Positions 21,804-33,339 of a stretch of 64,000 nucleotides of DNA are shown here, piece by piece (positions within the stretch are counted from its first letter, which is position 1; every line of letters starts with the position of its first letter). Both the position numbers and the translations under genes were made by a program. The notes beneath the pieces were generated by a model, which searched no databases, was not told where the DNA came from, and saw only the letters and a program-made list of their open reading frames with translations. The stretch is from Trachythela sp. YZ-2020. Taxonomy: Eukaryota > Cnidaria > Anthozoa > Malacalcyonacea > Clavulariidae. The stretch is taken from the NCBI GenBank assembly GCA_016169945.1, contig JADLSH010000212.1:1892001-1956000 (forward strand), in the 5' to 3' direction.

Positions 21804-23105
21804 ATGAGTTTTGAAGAAGAAAAAGGAGTAGATTTTGGAACGAGACTCGAGGGAAATGCTCGAAGAAACACAATATTTAAAGCCTGCATCGGCAGAAAGG
21901 AGCGAGGAAGGCGAAAGCTTATCATTTGATGATGATCTTTATCACCTAAATATCACTGTTGACCTTGTTGAAAACGATGACCCAGAAGTTGAAAATGAGT
22001 TTGTCGAAGCATTAAACGAAATTGAAGGCCAACAATGTATTTCCTTGCTCGAAATGTAGCAAAATATGGAAGTCGAAAGGTGGGTTGACGAAGCATACAA
22101 ATTCGAAGCATGGCGATGCAGCTTCGATTCCTAGCGCGGTTGGTGGAAATACTACACCTCTCTGTAAAGATACAATCATTTCAATAGTGGACACAATAAA
22201 AAAGAATATCATCGATGAAAAGTTATACGGGGGATGAATTAGAAACTGCCACTGAAAAGGTTGTACCGACCCAAGCACTCTTTGACGAAGTGTCGCCGAA
22301 ATGTATGCGAAGTGACGAAGTGTATGCGAAATTTTGTCGAAGCAGGAACCAAGACACACTGCTCGAGTCCTTTTATGGATTGATGCCAAAATCAAAGACA
22401 TTTTTCAATTGCGAAGATTCACGAGTTACAAACCTCGTGATGATCCATATTCCTGATCATTTAGTTGGATTTTTTAACATTGATCGAAAGAGAAACCTTG
22501 CCTCAGATGAAACCACTCCTGAAATTAATTGCGAAAAAATTGAGCCCGGCGAACATGGACCTCTTGCATATATTGCTGGATATGTCATCCAGAAATTACT
22601 TCGAACCAGTAGACGGAAATCTAATCAGGAAAACCTCGAGGAAAACAACGAACTTCAGGTTTTGTTGCAAAGTTTAAGATCGGAACAAGAAAGCAACAGC
22701 TTTATATTAGCGAGAACAAGAGGTGGTCTTATCACTCCTTCCGACGACCTTTTGTCAGGATTTTGCACGAAGCTGAAATTTGTTTTTCCGAAAGGAAGTT
22801 TATAAAAACACGGAGCAAGTGCTTAGAAACATTCCTGTGGATTCGATTTGTTTCTCAACCATCAACTCACCCATAGTGAAGTCGTTATGGGAAAATATTG
22901 TCTTGTCTTCAGGAGTGAATCCATCTGTAGTTACACAGAAGTTGTGTCTCGAAAACGTTGTCAAACTATTTTTGAAGGTGAGATCATTCTCATAATGCCA
23001 AGGACTATATATATCACACAGTATAAAATAAAAGCAAGGGGAAAAAAGGGCATTGAGGAAGGACTTGAAGCAAAGTTCAGAACAAGTTTAAACTGTTTAC
23101 ATTGA
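21804..23105 (+). pseudogene. C2H2 zinc-finger companion protein of the P element
   Basis: The first ATG (21804) gives MSFEEEKGVD. An acidic N-terminal region (EETQYLKPASAERSEEGESL) is followed by one C2H2 finger (FPCSKCSKIWKSKGGLTKH) and a middle region. Then come GPLAYIAGYVIQKLLR, RTRGGLITPSDDLL, a Lys-rich stretch (KIKARGKKGIEEGLEAKF) and a stop at 23103. The frame breaks at about 21828, 22026, 22228 and 22785, each one base too many, mostly in runs (T4, G5, T5). A TAA near 22,993 lies before the last segment. With these set aside, one exon of about 430 residues results. GPLAYIAGYV resembles a signature I associate with C-terminal parts of P/THAP9-type transposases, and the partner transposase lacks it. 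It may be a split-off C-terminal domain fused to a new DNA-binding finger, a regulator or a repressor; the function is unknown. Confidence 0.65.
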
Positions 23106-24755
23106 ATCACTCTCACATACAGCTTGGAGCAGGACAGCAGGTGACTGTATTTACAGCGCATATAAATATTAACGAAGCAAATATGTAACTTAGCCAAGTT
23201 AGTCACTAACTTAATACAGTATCACCTGGCCTATCACCTTTTTGTACATAGATTGCAAAATTCAATTTAAAAATATTATAGTTGTTTATAAGTTGATAAA
23301 TAGAAATCTGTTTGTTGAATTTTGTGATTTCAAGTTTGTCAATGCAAGTGCCATGACATTAACAAGCAGCCAGTAGCTGGGAACCTGGCTGGCTGTTGAG
23401 GACATGGCCGTCCATGTGTATTTACCATAGTATAATATTTCTGAGTGTTTTCTTATACATAAACACTAGTAAAGTCGGATGAATGCATGCTAGTTTATTG
23501 TCAGCTTTACAATCTCTTTACTAAACCTTGCAACTCTACTAGATTGTAACTGGGACAAATAATAAAGTTGTCTAGTATTAAAAGGCCAGTTAATTTGTCA
23601 CACATGCACTTGTCTTGGTCAAGGATGTATAGCAGGGTGCTATTTGTCAAGTCTGCATTATATTGTTGGTTAATATTTTGTGGGTTCTTTCTCTCTCTAA
23701 AAATCCAGTCCCTGGGATTCTCATAATCTAAGTAAGCCACCTTATTAACTTTGGTCAAACTAATTAAAATCCGATATCCAACCATGCATACAGCCAGATG
23801 AATATGTATAGATCGTTTTCATCTGACGTCACGTCGGCCATATTGGTGTACCAAAACAATGAAATGGTGGCCGTATTGGTGCACAATATGGGAATTTGCT
23901 CTATTCTTATTCAAATATTTCACATTGTTTCGCCACCCCAATGGGGCTATCGATCATGTGAGTGAAAAGATAATGATTATGTACACGACAGGCTTTTCAG
24001 TTCCTAGCATACTGTAATTTCCTAAAGTTCTCATTTTCTGAGATGATCTTGGATTTAGTGATAAAATGCTATTCACACTACTGACATATGCTGATGTTGT
24101 TTACACCATGTAATGACATCGTCAATTTTGCAGCAGATGCAACAGTTCATGGCATTTGTTAGTGATAGACAAAAACAAAGTTACATTATTGCCAGAAAAT
24201 GAGTTGATCAATTATGCCCAGAGCTGACAAATGGTTATCGGTATTGAACATGCAAATTTATAGATACTGTATGTATAATAAGTTTGATATAAAGGGTAGT
24301 TTCTCAACCATCAGTTCAATGTGGGTCTCTTCCAAAACCACCCCTTTATAATATGTATCATGTACTGTATTCATTTCTGAATACTAATAAAATTATTAGG
24401 AGACCAATCAGACACCTGACCACTAAATAGACCTTCATGTTTATTCACTTTTCACCCAATGGCCTTGTTTCCATGCTTGTTTGTTTTAGCATGGCAAATG
24501 CATGTGAAGGTTATATACCCTTGAAATTGTTTCCTAATAAATCATTGTTTCTTGTTGATCTTAAGCCCAGTCACAAGCTTATTCTTAACCATATTGTGCA
24601 CAAAACATGAGTAAATACCAGACAATCAGGCTATTGGGTCAAAGGCGAATAAACAGTAAGGTCTGGTAATGATAACAACCCATGTTTTCAAATTATCAAT
24701 CATTAACTAATAACTAATTTCATTCAGCCTGAAATGTTATTTGAATTTTAAGTGT
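23106..24755. other. Intergenic part of the P element
   Basis: Lies between the two convergent stop codons. AT-rich, no coding signal. At 23820-23890 a perfect CRE-like TGACGTCA is followed by two diverged ggccatattggtg copies. Both genes would need their polyadenylation signals here. Confidence 0.5.
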
Positions 24756-27700
24756 CTATTTTTTCTTTCTCTTATGCACTGGTTCATCACTTACTGCAAA
24801 CCATTTTTTCTTGTCATATCGGCCACCCACATTTCCTCTTACAACAGGAGCAATGTCACGTTGTACTGCGATTGTAAGCTCATTGTAACCAAATTCCTTA
24901 GCACTGGGATTATCAGCTCTTCTTCCTTTCGCACGTTGATGGCCAAAGTAGTCTTCAAGTACATCCTGCATGAATCGCTCACTTAGGACATACTCAAACC
25001 CACTTCCCAATAGAAACTTGATGGCTTCCACATGTAAATGAACGGAGATCTTGAGGCTGTCGTTTGTTTGTACAGATAAGAACATCTTACCTCTGGCATT
25101 AGGGGGGTAATCACCGTCTCTTTCAAGAGTGGATGTCTTCCAAGTCTCCAGGTAAACCAGGAAAACATCAACCAACCAGGCAAATCGATCATCATTAAGA
25201 GAACTGTAGGGTTTGATGAGCTCGTTTCTTTTTTGACATACTCAGTAAGCGATCTTACATTTGTACAATCAAAAAAATCGTTCATCATTCTGAAAAATGC
25301 TGCCCTTCCCAGAACCTCACTCTTTCCCTGCTCTTCTAAGGCTATTGCAACTGAACGACTTAATACTTGAGTCGAAAGTTTCACCTTCATCTTGCTGTAC
25401 GAATTTAGCACAATGTGATCCAACGTCAACTTTGGAAGCACATGCAGTCCAACTGCTTGATCCTGATAAAAAAAGATCTGCTATATGTTTGAATAACAGA
25501 TATCTGCCATCGTTCCACATGTAACGACTGCAACTATCTGAACCAGAATTATACAGGCAGTTGCGAGCTGTCTTCAGCAAATGTGGAGAATCTGCGAAGA
25601 AGTAGATGAAGCGTGATGTTGCAACAACATCACACTTTAGTTCAACAGCCAAGTTAACATGGAGATTGAACAACTTTCGATTTGGCGAGGCACCATCATT
25701 AACAAGACCAACCACCCAAAGATTCAGCGATAGCTCCAAAGTCGAAACTGTTTTCCAAAAAATTGGCATTAATTGGAAAGAGGTGACATTTCCTGTAAAG
25801 AGGTATGCAATGACGTGCTTTAAATCACTGCATTGACCTCTTACAAGAAATGCCAATGCGTGAGTGGCAATGGTATCACTATCTTCCAGACATGCAAAAT
25901 TGGTCATGGGATCACCAAGATCAATTCCAACCAAGCTGCCAGAATGCTTATCGAATACAAGATTTGATTGGATTTTCATTTCATCCACAACTAGTACAAT
26001 GTATCGTTGAACTCCACTAAGGGATTCTGCTTTCTTCTTCAAAACTTCAACACTCTCCTTGTTGATCCCAGCTTTCGGTGCAAAATAGTTTTTGTAGTCC
26101 CGCAAAACTCTTTCACTAGGCAACACTAATGCACCACTATCTCTGAGCTCTCTATAGGCAGATGGTGACTTCCCATTTAGAGACAAAGCAAACCTAATGA
26201 TTTGGGGATGATATCTTCGTCCAATGCTTGATGACTGCAAAAGCTTTATCTGCTCTTGCCAAAAGAACTTCATGTGTGGAGTAGCTTCAAGATTTTGTCC
26301 ATTCATTATGTTCAAAATGTCCTCCTCTAAAGATTTATCAATACACACTCCCTGACTGCTCATTTGTTTTTGCATGTCTTCAATTTTCTCCTCGAGCATT
26401 TTACACTTTAGCCTTGTTGCTACAACGGTTGCCTTAACTTATCTGACCCGCATGCAGCTAGAGAAGCCTTAGTCTTGGCTGGGGATGTTTTCGCCATCTT
26501 CTTTACTTGTTTCGTAAAATTTTTGAAAACTTTATTGCACGGATCACAAAGTTCAGAAGTCTCCATGATAATGTGACAGTCTGCAGAGCGAAAGCAAAGG
26601 GTTACTTCAAATTGCTTTGGTGATGGCAAGTGGGGAATGGAGTGGCGAATCACCGTTCGAGGAATAGGTACAGTTATGTCAGTGTTTGGATCAATAGCCA
26701 CCGATTTAGTATCAATGTTTTCTGGTAGACCTTCACACATCATGCTGTTCTCTATCATCCTCAAAAGTTCCTTAATCTGTTCACCATTCTTAATTGAACG
26801 CTTATGGTAATTGTAAATCTTATGGTCATCGGGTATTGGCCAATTAAAAGCATATGATATGAACTCCAAACTGGAGTCCAGAGATACTGTATACTTTGGA
26901 ACAGAGTGGACATTGTCATTTAGGTAAAAAACTACAGTGTCCTCTTTAACCTCGCTTTTCATGGCAACAAAAAATCGCTGTCAAGCTGTCCCATCAGATC
27001 ACTCAGTGATGGTCTTGGCTCTGCATAGTCAGAGGACATTGATGGCATATTCTTATCTTGCTCTACATATGGTGCTTTTCTTACAAGAGTTCTACGTGGT
27101 GTCTTGGTCATTTCATGTGGTCGCATGGGCAAATTTTCTGTTGGTATGCTGCCAGTTTGCAAAATCTTTCTAGAATTTGGCTTATCTGGGTCTGCAATTA
27201 TATAGCAATACACATGTTCAGCAAGAGTGTATTTATTTATAATAATACAACAACAATTTTTTCCACTTGATACAGCTATCTAAATTATATTAAATACACT
27301 GTTATACGACAATATCAGAGCGACAATATAAAGTATCGGCAAATAGCGGATGTATAAACACATTATAATATATTTATCATAAAGCAATATAAATGATAAT
27401 GAGCTCATTGTTCTATAAAATATATATATGTTATTTACCGGTTGCGAGGTCCGGATGAGAAAAACTGTGCCCGAGGTCTTGAAAACGGCCCGAGCCCGGA
27501 GGGCGAGGGACGTTTTCAAGACCGAGGGCACAGTTTTTCTCATCCGGACCGACGCTGCCGGTAAATAACATGTTTATTTTTTATCATAGGTAAAATTTAA
27601 GAATTTATTGAAATTGAAAATTCCAGTGTAGCGAAATAATTTGAGATCAGTGCAATTGTGAATTCAAAGCGAGGCTGACAAAATTTGAACGTTAAAAGAA

Positions 27701-28865
27701 AACACGAAGACGAAAACTCAAGAAAACTGACAAGAAACTCACAAAAAACCATGGTTTCTGTAAAAATGTACACGATATTTTTAAATATGGCAGTAGAAAA
27801 GCATAGGAATGAAAGGTTTTGGCCTGTGATTTTCCGGTATTCCGTGTTTCTTCGACAAGGATATCTTCGTGTTTACTTGCTTTGGCCATAAAAAACTCAT
27901 AAAGTGAATCATGCAGTGAATGCATGTGTTTTGACTTCGATCAACGCTTTCTACTAAAACTGGACAATGAACAAGGTATGCTGTAATTTTTTTCTGGTCA
28001 TCTCACGGTAAAAAACATATAGCCTCAACTTTGTTTGCCAAGGGCCACGGCTTTAATTTTTTTTTGTTTACAATATGTATACGAAAAGTACTTTAACAAA
28101 TGGGCAGAAAATCATGTTTTCACTACAGTTGGTCCATATTTTTAAGTTTTATGTATGGAGAAAAGTTTTTTCTTCTATGATATCTGTTTAAACTGTAATT
28201 TTTTAACTTTAATGTGGCCAAATACTGAAATACATGAGCATTAAAACAAATGTATTAGTTTTAATACACGAGCATTTAAAACAAATGTATTAGTTTTCTC
28301 GACGCATCGTGCTTAGTATGAAGCCTTTGGAGTTGATGCAATTCATTTTTGTACTTTTTGTATTCATTTTTGTTAGGCTAGCTTTTTGAACTTTTTGGGT
28401 AGATTTTTTAATCTAAAAATTGTTTCACTCCTGTGTTTTGTCGCGTAATCCCGGAGCGGGCCGGATGAGTTTCAGAGCGGGCCGGATGCAAAAATCCGGA
28501 CCGCTCTGAAACGCTCGCTAGCCAATCAGATTGCTTTATTTTCATAGATAAAAAATAAATCTGCATATTAATATAAATACATTTATAATGCGCAAGTTAT
28601 GCCAGCAAACTTACCTGTTAAAATGCACTTATTCTTAAAATGACGTTCGCAAACATAAATATTGTTTTTTTTCAATCCTCTGCTTAAGTTCAGGACTCAT
28701 TTCCCTTGTTCTAAGAATAATTCTCAGCCATTCTTCCCTGCTTGTCTTCTTCAACGACGCCGTATGTTCACTCTGACTTGCGCTAACAACAGGTATCTGA
28801 AACAGCGAAAGTTTGTGCTTTTGGCTGCTCGGACAGCCAAAAAATGCGCAGTTGCGGCCAGGCAT
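24756..28865 (-). pseudogene. THAP-domain P-element transposase, two exons, homopolymer frameshifts
   Basis: Exon 1 (28865-28615) starts MPGRNCAFFGC and reaches YVCERHF, the C2CH zinc ligands of a THAP domain, after one base in an A8 run (28661-28668) is discounted. It ends at a GTAAG donor. Exon 2 starts at 27191 after TTGCAG and restores the frame as ILT/DPDKPNSRK. RKILQTGSIPTENLP follows, the AVPTIF-type box closing THAP domains, so the intron splits the domain. Then come a coiled coil (EEKIEDMQKQMSSQG) and the RNase-H-like core with VVDEMKIQ and VGLVNDGASPN. A region typical of the GTP-binding insertion follows, then DVLEDYFGHQRAKG with the last acidic residue and a basic tail KRKKK. Four more one-base shifts (26969-26974, 26432, 25468-25474, 25229-25234) all lie in short runs. 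Total is about 895 residues, near human THAP9. It would cut and rejoin the element's ends in the nucleus. Confidence 0.85.
27431..27568. repeat. Long hairpin in transposase intron
   Basis: Arms 27431-27487 and 27510-27568 are near-perfect reverse complements (ttatttaccgg ... ccggtaaataa outside, ggtcttgaaaacg ... cgttttcaagacc inside) with a GC-rich apex. A second, imperfect one (gggccggatgag, ccggaccgctctgaaacgctc) lies at about 28445-28530. Confidence 0.85.
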
Positions 28866-29088
28866 AGCGTCGAATTTACATGTCGAGTAAAGAAAATATC
28901 GCAAAAACTAAACGGTGGCTCGAACGGAGGCAATATTTGGGTGATTGTTTGACGGAAATTTGATAGCCGTGAATAAAGATTTGTAACTTGATGCACATTA
29001 TCAGTCACGTGACTCTCCAAAACAGAGAACAATAACATATTTCGTAGCTCCGCCCACTATCCAAACCATCTGATTTCTATTAACTGTG

Positions 29089-29096
29089 ATGAAACA
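29089..29096. repeat. 8-bp target duplication, right of P element
   Basis: ATGAAACA, matching 21611-21618, directly after the right inverted repeat ending ATTAACTGTG. Confidence 0.75.
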
Positions 29097-29676
29097 AGCG
29101 TTCGGATAAAAAGTAAAGTTGTGCAAAGTCTGGTTATATAATTATCTTCAATTACATCAGGTCAGGTACAAAGGTCAGCCTCTGAAACGCGTGATCATAC
29201 ACGCGTAAAGCGCCAGGAAAGTAACAATGAACCATTGTCAAACACTTCCTCTCTACGTGCGCGGAAAATAGACCAATCAGGTCTCTCCGTTTTGTCTGTA
29301 TATGCTTCCTGCTTGGGTCACAAGACTCATTGTGTCACTTGCAAGCCAAAGCGAAGGACCTTTTGCGGCGAAAAGTTGATTTTTCCACCCATCCCACCCT
29401 TCAATGATTTTGCACCACTTTATCAGTTTATATAGATATATATACAAAAAAAATGTAAATAGCGTTTTGTTTATACTGTATCATGGGCAATTATCAATAA
29501 TCTCATGGACTGCAATGGGTGCAGTGTTAACTGAATTATGGAGAGTTCCTAGTTAATTATGTTACTTATGTCCATGTTCTGTAATGCATACTATAAAGAA
29601 TTGACTTTGCGTGTGTTTTGTAAAAATAAAAATTTTGGTTTTTGGGGATGGAGTGCTGCCAAAGGTCACCCTCAAC
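29097..29676. other. No gene seen
   Basis: No repeat or coding structure recognised between the P element and the second minisatellite element. Confidence 0.5.
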
Positions 29677-30170
29677 CCCATAGACTCACAAATCGATGTA
29701 GTTTTCAGTTAAAATATTAGATTAAAGTAGAGAATGTCCAACATGGGGACCACTACCCCCTGAGGACATTAACTACACCAGAGTCCAACATGGGACCACT
29801 ACCCCCTGAGGACATTAATTGCACCAGATTCCAACACGGGGACCAATACCACCTGAGGACTTTAATTGCACCAGAGTCCAACATGGGAACCAATACCCCA
29901 TAAGGACATTAATTGCACCAGTCCAACATGGGGACCAATACCCCCTGAGGATATCAATTACATTAGAGTCCAACATGGGGACCAATACCCCCTGGAGACA
30001 TTAATTAATTAGTTTAAACAATGAGTCTGTGGGGTGACACTTTGGCCTCAGTTTAAGGTTTAATCGAAGTATTTCTCCCCAACAACCCTTCTCCCACAAC
30101 ATTGTGTGTACTTTATTGTCTCTGAATTGTTTTAAATATTAACTAACCGAAATGGAACATTAAACTTCGT
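29677..30170 (-). mobile_element. Minisatellite-bearing element, copy 2 (inverted)
   Basis: Reverse complement of copy 1: tail ccatagactcacaaatcgat at left, an array of about six gtccaacatggggaccaata units at 29735-30000, and leader (acaacccttctcccacaac) at right. Leader similarity continues to about 30,170. The array is shorter than in copy 1 while the flanks agree well, as expected if the flanks define the mobile unit. Confidence 0.72.
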
Positions 30171-30194
30171 CACTTGCTTTTGAAATGAAGTTTT

Positions 30195-30640
30195 TGAGAC
30201 TTAATATATTTTTTATTTTTCTATAACGAATTTGAATCAATGCTAAAATACTTTTAAGATCAATCAATGTTATATTGGCCACACAGAATGATCTACGCAT
30301 TTTCAAATTCATAAACTATACTGTATGCTATAAATCGGCAAAGCAAGTGTGCAAAATAGACAATTACACGTTTAAAAGGCTCCTTTCTCGGTCTTTGGAC
30401 TGTTTTTCTTCTCGTTGATTTGTCCTGTAAATAATTTATCTTCTTTTGGATACTCTTTGCTTTGTATTTATTATGTCCTGACTCCTGAGTATTATAAAAT
30501 GAGAGCAAAACTATTTTGGTCTGAACTCGCGCTTGCGCAAAACTTAAAAAACCGCCCATGTCAAAAAAATGGCGGACAACTTTGCATTCCGCGCGCTGCC
30601 ACATACATACAGTGTAAATATCCGAGCGGAATTAGTGCTG
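30195..30640 (+). repeat. 3' part of the 0.87-kb repeat (partial copy)
   Basis: Matches 52075-52565 with moderate divergence, including ctttcgactgtttttc-like and aatggcggacaactttgcat segments. Confidence 0.75.
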
Positions 30641-31204
30641 ATGTCGCGAAATGGCCGCATAACGGCAGTAAAAAATATTAAAAATTATTAAAGCTCAGAC
30701 GAATCGGTTCACTTCCCCAGGAATGACGGATAAAAATTTATAGAGGTGCGCTGATTGTGCGCACTCCCGGTACAAATAGGGTTAAGGAAAATAGAATATC
30801 TAAAAAAGCTAGGAAAATTTCAAGTTTAATTTACAGCTTCGCAGATTGCGAATGCGTAGTGCATTGTTTGTTGTCGTACTTTCGCCCCGCACGCTTCAGT
30901 GACCCAGAACGGCAGAGAAAGTCTGATTACATAGCATGATAAACAATTAAACTAGAGAAGCGAGGAGGTTGAACTTTGATTGGAATTTTAGATTTTCATT
31001 AGTCAGGAACGAAGGAATCACATTCTCATCTGTCACCTCCCAGATTCCTTCTATCCTGTGTGAATAATGCTTTTCCAATTCACGTTGGAGACTGGCTGGC
31101 GACAACTTTGGATGTGAGGAGACCCCTTTGTACCACATGGCATTAGCAAATGGCGACCAGCTCGTTTTGGAAGTTGTTTCTTTAATATCCCATCGCACAC
31201 GAAT

Positions 31205-31302
31205 GCATGGTCAATGAGTTTGTTAACGTTCATATAGCATAAAATATTGTGTTCGCGATTCTTGCTTAAAGGTCATATTATATCGTGCCATATTAAGTTA
31301 TT
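31205..31302. repeat. Fragment of TTAA MITE end, next to kinase exon
   Basis: tgttcgcgattcttg ... atatcgtgccatattaagtta matches the right end of the MITE at 10865-11576. It stops about 20 bp before the splice acceptor of the kinase exon, so the intron end is partly transposon-derived. Confidence 0.6.
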
Positions 31303-31322
31303 ATTGTTTTTTCTATTTTAAG

Positions 31323-31727
31323 ATTGGTTCAGATAATTCTTTGAAGATTGCTGATGTTGGTATATCAAAACCTGTCATAGAAATCACTGGTACTCTGGCT
31401 GGAACACCAATCTACATGGCTCCAGAAGTCTTTACGTCTGAACCGTACGACGCTCGGGTTGATATATATAGCTTTGGTTTGATTTTGTGGGAGATGTGGT
31501 ATGGTGAAAGAGTTTTCCGTGATCTTCACGAAATGTCTTTAAGAAAATTCGTCAAAAAGATTAAAGATGGTTACAGGCCAGATGTATTGGTCGAATCTCG
31601 CTTTCCACCATTCCCTGAATTGCAGCGTCTCATTGAAAAATGCTGGAAAACGAATCCAAAACATCGTCCGAATGCCCATGAATGTGTGTCGGCACTGGAT
31701 TCGTTCTTAAAATCTCTCGTTCCCTAA
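31323..31727 (+). CDS. Protein kinase C-terminal exon (DSTYK-like)
   Basis: A pyrimidine tract and AG at 31321-31322 open an exon reading IGSDNSLKIADVGISKP and ending at TAA 31725. It covers kinase subdomains VII to XI: DVG in place of DFG, TLAGTPIYMAPEVF (activation segment and APE), VDIYSFGLILWEMW (subdomain IX Asp), and CWKTNPKHRPNAHEC with the subdomain XI Arg. No break or frameshift, unlike everything around it. GTPIYMAPE following a non-DFG motif recalls DSTYK-type dual-specificity kinases, which seem numerous in cnidarians; the assignment is tentative. The N-lobe and HRD loop must lie upstream, either beyond large introns or outside the window. It could also be an orphan exon of a lost gene. 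Confidence 0.72.
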   Translation: MGSDNSLKIADVGISKPVIEITGTLAGTPIYMAPEVFTSEPYDARVDIYSFGLILWEMWYGERVFRDLHEMSLRKFVKKIKDGYRPDVLVESRFPPFPELQRLIEKCWKTNPKHRPNAHECVSALDSFLKSLVP

Positions 31728-32579
31728 TTTGAAAAATTTTGGAACAGCATCCTGCGGTACTCAGCGATTAAAAACCCAATATAGAAAATACTTTTCTCAT
31801 TTATTGCATTCGCACGACCTTTATCCGAATCTCAAGAGTTGATTTGAAGTATTTTTCAATTACGAAATTTTGCGGTACATAGTAACAAAATATAGCCACG
31901 GAACTCGGGTCCATACATATGTTATTAATAGACGTGAGCTTATAGGTTATCTAATATTATGATACTGTGTTGTTAGTCATAGATTTAACATAAATATATT
32001 AGATAAAGAACACAAGGAATCTCGAGTAAGGGTTGACAAGGAATATCTTAAATATTGCACAATAATTACTTTAGTTATCAAGTCGTAAATTAAGGTAATC
32101 AATAAATATACTCTTTTATCACCATACCTAAGTGTAATTCTCCACGATTTAGACAATTTAATTACGTTGATCGTTTCATTAACGTTTGTTAGAATTAGTT
32201 TAATATTTTTCTTTCCTAACAGTAAGAGCCGAGGTAGCAACTTTAACGCGCCCAGATTTTTCTCGCACTTCACACACCAATATCCAATACCTTGAACGAA
32301 CTGGTCGGGAGATTTTCCATACTTAATATCGTTGGTAGAAACGTGCAGAAATATTTGTATTTGGTTACCCCGTAGCAATTGTTTAAAATATCCTTGCATG
32401 CATGTCATGTGTATTGGACATCTCCCACCACTGCACATTCGGTATAATGGAGTAACCAGCAATATGGAGCAATAATTTCCACCTATATATTTTCTACTGC
32501 TTACATGAACCTTTTACATGTCATTGTTGTTAAGTCTTAGTTACACGGTATCATGTGTGCTTTATTATTTAATCATTGA

Positions 32580-32751
32580 CGGTCAGCGTCGATTCCTTGT
32601 ATATGTGTGTTGATATTCACTGTGTGTGTTGACAATTATCTTTTTGATGTAATCTCGTTATTTTACGAGGTGTCCCTTGTAAGCCACCGTACTCACCGAA
32701 ACATGTTATGACACTGGCGTGCTGGAGTCTATGGAAATCTATGTTTACCGA
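32580..32751 (+). repeat. Composite repeat blocks C-D (copy 1, left part)
   Basis: cgtcgattccttgtatatgtg through gtgtcccttgtaagccaccg to gctggagtctatggaaatct matches 45265-45425. In that copy the next block follows at once; here it resumes only at 35,078, so about 2.3 kb has been inserted. Confidence 0.75.
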
Positions 32752-32804
32752 AATTAATGACCCAATTAAGCTGTTGATATAAAACCATATTTATAAAAAC
32801 ACAA

Positions 32805-33165
32805 TTCAAACAAAACATATTTTGTGGGAGAAGGGGTTCTGGGGTGTGACTCATATTCTGACAAACATCATCCCTACTCACGTCCCACTTTAAGCTGAAC
32901 TGCATGATTGACTGAACTGAATGCTCTGACCATAAAACAGAGCCTTGCCAGGGGTAGCCATTCCCTGACGACCATGAACCAAGAAACACTTGGACAGTCC
33001 TTAACCTGACCAAGGGGAATGAAACCCCTACGGACAGTCCTTAACCTGACCCAGAGTGCTAGACCCATACGGGCAGTCCTTAACAAGGGGCGATAAACCC
33101 CTATATGGACAGTCCTTAATTATATGGTATATGTGTGACGTATATTGAGTCTATGGACCTGAGTA
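32805..33165 (+). mobile_element. Third minisatellite-bearing element, different core
   Basis: Leader ttttgtgggagaaggggttc and tail gagtctatgg recall copies at 9.7 and 29.7 kb, but the core is an irregular array of acggacagtccttaacctga units (about 40 bp; best between 32,940 and 33,115). Suggests related ends carrying unrelated minisatellites. Confidence 0.55.
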
Positions 33166-33339
33166 AGCGAAGCGCTCAATATAAATGACATGATCTTGTT
33201 AGCATCCTGCAATTTGTTAGTAGGAGGCGTTACCATGAAATATCAATGGCTGCCCACGTGAAAGCATGCCCAATGATGAAAATGATCTTTGAACTATCTG
33301 TCAATAAGTAAAACTAAACAATTCGTTCCTTGAGGCCTG

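Larger units (their letters stand above)
21619..29088. mobile_element. P-superfamily DNA transposon, 7.47 kb, two convergent genes
   Basis: The left end CAGTTAATAGAAATGAGATGG, with GGTTTGGAGAG, is mirrored at the right end as the reverse complement of CACAGTTAATAGAAATCAGA and GGTTTGGATAG. Similarity continues in patches (AAATATGTT, ACAGAGAACAATA, CACG.GACTGATA) for about 130 bp. Both ends abut ATGAAACA, and 8-bp duplications are what the P superfamily makes. Inside lie a minus-strand THAP transposase (24756-28865) and a plus-strand zinc-finger gene (21804-23105), transcribed toward each other with about 1.65 kb between. The complete ends and modest decay suggest a fairly recent insertion. Confidence 0.85.

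Noticed and set aside
30947..31198. 83-codon minus-strand ORF next to the kinase exon
   Set aside because: No motif recognised and no splice context; cannot be told from chance.
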